A stretch of 38,266 bases of DNA from Bacteroidia bacterium (GTDB lineage Bacteria > Bacteroidota > Bacteroidia > AKYH767-A > OLB10), in assembly GCA_016788185.1 (NCBI GenBank), contig JAEUTF010000219.1:1-38266 (forward strand), given 5' to 3'. Under the pieces are notes generated by a model. That model did no database searches. It was not told the DNA's origin and saw only the letters and a program-made list of their open reading frames with translations. Both the position numbers and the translations under genes were made by a program. Positions 35,914 through 38,266 of the stretch are shown in pieces. The first letter of the stretch is position 1. Each line of letters opens with the position of its first letter.

Positions 35914-37044
35914 GTGCCGGCGAGAATTATCATCAGCGTAACATCCGACCTGGTTACCGACCAAAGGGTTCAGCGTGCTTCGGCCGCCCTGAAGGAAGCG
36001 GGATACCAGGTGATGCTCATCGGACGCCGTTTACCAGGTTCTATGGACATGCCGGGAAAACGCTACCGATCCACCCGTTTCCGCTTGTGGTTCAACAGAG
36101 GGCCGGCCTTCTATGCCAATTACAATATCCGGCTGGCCTGGTATCTCCTCTGGCACCATGCCGATATCCTCCTGAGCAATGACCTCGACACGCTGCCGGC
36201 AAATTATCTGATATCGCGGATAAAAAGAATACCGCTGGTGTACGACAGCCATGAGTACTTCACGGGGGTTCCCGAACTGGTATCGCGTCCTAAAATACAG
36301 GCGATCTGGAAAAAAATAGAAAGGATCCTCGTTCCGCGCCTACGTTATGCCTATACCGTAAACGACAGCATCGCGAAGCTTTACAAAGAGGAATACGGCA
36401 TTGATTTCAAGGTCATCCGCAATGTACCGGAAAACCGCTACCAGGCAATACGGGATCTTACTACTTTACGCAGATCCCTCGGTTTGCCTTCCGATAAAAA
36501 AATAATCCTGCTGCAAGGTGCCGGAATCAATGTAGATCGCGGTGCCGAAGAAGCGGTGATGGCCATGCGTCACCTCCACGATGTCCTTTTGCTCATCGTA
36601 GGCGGCGGAGACGTTATTCCGGAACTGAAAAACAGGGTACACCGGCTCGGGATCAGTGAGAAAGTAAAATTTGAAGGCAAGAAAACTCCGGCCGATCTTT
36701 TTCTTTACACGTCCTGTGCAGACCTGGGCCTGACCCTGGACAAGGACACCAACCTGAACTACCGGTACAGCCTGCCGAACAAGCTCTTTGATTACATCCA
36801 GGCCGGCATTCCCATCCTGGCGAGCGACCTCCCCGAAATCCGCGCCATCGTTGAGAGGTACCAGGTAGGACTGATCAGCCCGAACCATCAGCCCGAAGAA
36901 CTCGCTTTGCTGATGAGGAAAATGCTGGACGATGAAAGTGCCAGGAAAACCTGGAAAGAAAATCTGGCCAGGGCTGCCCAAACATTGAACTGGGACGCCG
37001 AACGTGTTAAACTCCTTACCCTCTTCAAATCCATTGGACGGTAA
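35914..37044 (+). CDS. GT-B glycosyltransferase (GT4-like)
   Basis: A 376-aa cytoplasmic or membrane-associated glycosyltransferase expected to use a nucleotide sugar. The N-terminal half opens with ARIIISVTSDLVTDQRVQRASAALKEAGYQV and contains DILLSNDLDTLPANYL and LVYDSHEYFTGVPEL, typical of this clan. The C-terminal half has ILLQGAGINVDRGAEEAV, IVGGGDVIPELKNR and the donor region SLPNKLFDYIQAGIPILASDLPEIRAIVE. The first Glu of the usual EX7E motif is Asp here (FDY). The start is GTG at 35914; no ATG is available before conserved sequence. It overlaps the next gene, so the two are coupled. Probably makes a surface glycan; sugar unknown. Confidence 0.88.
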   Translation: MPARIIISVTSDLVTDQRVQRASAALKEAGYQVMLIGRRLPGSMDMPGKRYRSTRFRLWFNRGPAFYANYNIRLAWYLLWHHADILLSNDLDTLPANYLISRIKRIPLVYDSHEYFTGVPELVSRPKIQAIWKKIERILVPRLRYAYTVNDSIAKLYKEEYGIDFKVIRNVPENRYQAIRDLTTLRRSLGLPSDKKIILLQGAGINVDRGAEEAVMAMRHLHDVLLLIVGGGDVIPELKNRVHRLGISEKVKFEGKKTPADLFLYTSCADLGLTLDKDTNLNYRYSLPNKLFDYIQAGIPILASDLPEIRAIVERYQVGLISPNHQPEELALLMRKMLDDESARKTWKENLARAAQTLNWDAERVKLLTLFKSIGR

Positions 37045-38155
37045 AAAACTCCATATTGTATCCTTTGATGTACCATGGCCCGCCGACTATGGCGGAGTGA
37101 TCGATGTGTTTCATAAACTGAGACATCTTCATGCACAGGGTTTAGAAATCATCCTGCATTGCTTTCAATATGGAAGATCTGAAAGTGAACTGCTGAAAAA
37201 ATTTGCGAAAGCGGTGTACTACTATCCCCGTTTCACCGGCAAAGGAAAACTGCTGCATGCGCAACCGTATATCGTTTTATCCAGAAAACATCCGGAATTA
37301 ACGAAGAATCTCTCCGGCGACGGCGCACCGATTCTCTTCGAAGGCCTGCACAGCACTTCCTGCTTACGTCATCCTGACTTCCGGAACAGAAAAAAAATCA
37401 TCAGGGCCCACAACATTGAACACGCGTACTACCGGCAACTGGCCAGATCGGAGCACAATTATTTCAAGAAGGCCTACCTGCTTTCAGAAGCCCTGAAACT
37501 GGAAAAATACGAGTCCGTTTGCAGAGAAGCTGACCTGGTGGCAGGAATTTCTGCCTCCGATACCCTGCATTTCCGGGAACTCTGTGACCGTGCTTTTTTA
37601 CTTCCGCCCTTCCATGGCTATGACGAGGTGTTGGCGCAGGAGGGCAGAGGAAATTACTTCCTGTACCATGGCAACCTGGGGGTTTCAGAAAACGAAGCCG
37701 CGGCCCTCTGGCTGACCGAAGAAGTGGCACCCCAACTGAATGCGGAGCTCCTGATTGCCGGTCACAAACCCGGGCCAGGACTCAGAAAAATGATCCTTAA
37801 GCAGAGCCATGTACGTCTCATAGAAAGTCCTTCGGAAGATTTGCTCAACCAGCTGATCAGGGAAGCGCAGGCCCACCTGATGCCTGCCTTCCAGGCCAGC
37901 GGCGTGAAGTTAAAATTACTGCACGCTCTGTTTAACGGACGTCATGTGCTGGCCAACCGGAACATGCTCGCGGGGACCGGGCTGGAAGACCTTTGCATCA
38001 GGGCTGAAAGCGCCGGTGACTTTATCAGTGCCGCGAACGGTATTTTAAAAACCGGTTTTGAAAAAGCGGATATACACAAACGTGAGGAGGTGCTCGGGCT
38101 GAAATATTCCAACCGCACCAATGCCCGGCGGCTGATCGATCAGATATGGCCGTAA
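37004..38155 (+). CDS. Second glycosyltransferase (GT-B, divergent)
   Basis: A 383-aa protein starting at GTG 37004, or 373 aa from TTG at 37034, both overlapping the previous gene. The conserved part begins KKLHIVSFDVPWPADYGGVIDVFHKLRHLHAQG, with the glycine loop of GT-B acceptor domains. RAHNIEHAYYRQLA near residue 137 and ISASDTLHFREL near 188 are also typical. The C-terminal donor region FQASGVKLKLLHALFNGRHVLAN aligns with GSGIKxKLLEAL...G of relatives, but His replaces the Glu that normally contacts the donor sugar. It may be an active variant or need its neighbour. Likely works with the upstream transferase on the same glycan. Confidence 0.82.
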   Translation: MLNSLPSSNPLDGKKLHIVSFDVPWPADYGGVIDVFHKLRHLHAQGLEIILHCFQYGRSESELLKKFAKAVYYYPRFTGKGKLLHAQPYIVLSRKHPELTKNLSGDGAPILFEGLHSTSCLRHPDFRNRKKIIRAHNIEHAYYRQLARSEHNYFKKAYLLSEALKLEKYESVCREADLVAGISASDTLHFRELCDRAFLLPPFHGYDEVLAQEGRGNYFLYHGNLGVSENEAAALWLTEEVAPQLNAELLIAGHKPGPGLRKMILKQSHVRLIESPSEDLLNQLIREAQAHLMPAFQASGVKLKLLHALFNGRHVLANRNMLAGTGLEDLCIRAESAGDFISAANGILKTGFEKADIHKREEVLGLKYSNRTNARRLIDQIWP

Positions 38156-38169
38156 AGGCCCGGCGCGGC

Positions 38170-38266
38170 TTATTCCACCGGACTCACTTTACCCTGCTCC
38201 ACCCGTACCACCCGTGAAGGGAATTTTTCCATCAGGCCGTAGTTATGGGTTACCATGACCACCGCC
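38170..38266 (-). CDS. ftsE: FtsE-like ABC transporter ATP-binding protein, C-terminal end (partial)
   Basis: The last 32 codons of a minus-strand gene that continues past the window, ending in TAA at 38170-38172. The residues VVMVTHNYGLMEKFPSRVVRVEQGKV contain the H-loop His of an ABC ATPase (VTHN) and the short basic tail typical of FtsE, the partner of FtsX in cell division. A closely related ABC ATPase such as LolD cannot be ruled out from this piece. It converges with the second glycosyltransferase, 14 nt apart. Confidence 0.7.
   Translation of the reverse strand, partial: AVVMVTHNYGLMEKFPSRVVRVEQGKVSPVE

Noticed and set aside
35648-35964. Several 60-78 codon frames between secDF and the glycosyltransferase
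   Set aside because: They overlap each other on both strands and none resembles a known family; at most a decayed gene.
35914-38155. A capsule or O-antigen biosynthesis cluster
   Set aside because: Only two transferases are present, bounded by secDF and an ftsE-like gene; no flippase, polymerase or nucleotide-sugar gene adjoins them.

Overview
The window looks like ordinary chromosomal DNA of a Bacteroidota (Bacteroidetes) bacterium of about 50% GC; the order within the phylum is uncertain. The evidence is a single fused SecDF protein, the short archaeal/eukaryal-type prolyl-tRNA synthetase, a GWxTD lipoprotein, DUF2851 and DUF6438 proteins, the futalosine-route enzyme MqnA, FadL/OmpP1-type outer-membrane proteins, and repeated TAnnTTTG promoter elements, the -7 signature of the Bacteroidota primary sigma factor. 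I see no tRNA, rRNA, CRISPR array, integrase, transposase or phage gene.

Layout. 1-6.4 kb: end of a TPR protein, an unrecognised 228-aa protein, proS, a strange aromatic and Asn/Pro/Arg-rich lipoprotein, and a FadL-like porin, the last two separated by an inverted repeat that could fold into a structured RNA. 6.5-11.9 kb (minus): a tightly packed run rmuC > GWxTD lipoprotein > rlmB-type methyltransferase > GT-C glycosyltransferase, with ATGA or few-base junctions. 12-15.2 kb: a lone HsdR_N/PD-(D/E)XK protein facing AMP nucleosidase, holA and mqnA. 15.1-17.8 kb: a PAS histidine kinase followed by a 95-aa protein, divergent from a receiver-only response regulator. 17.9-25.1 kb (minus): an alpha-oxoamine-synthase-like PLP enzyme, a large surface/exported beta-rich protein, hppD, a DUF6438 lipoprotein and yidC; pyrG lies upstream. 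27.2-31.5 kb (plus): SRPBCC protein, DUF2851, a small PspC protein, a potassium channel with an unusual filter and an RmlD-type reductase. 31.5-38.3 kb: a putative barrel protein, secDF, two tandem glycosyltransferases and the end of an ftsE-like gene.

How it fits together. YidC, SecDF and FtsE belong to envelope biogenesis; ProS, PyrG, HolA, RmuC and the RlmB-like enzyme are housekeeping. I do not see an integrated new multi-gene system. The more notable signals are regulatory or single-protein: a set of TAnnTTTG elements placed 1-5 nt before start codons (predicted leaderless mRNAs), an unusually strong Shine-Dalgarno sequence in front of the aromatic lipoprotein, an 11-bp inverted repeat with internal structure upstream of the porin, a CGTTTATA dyad before DUF2851, and a TVGLGV potassium-channel filter.
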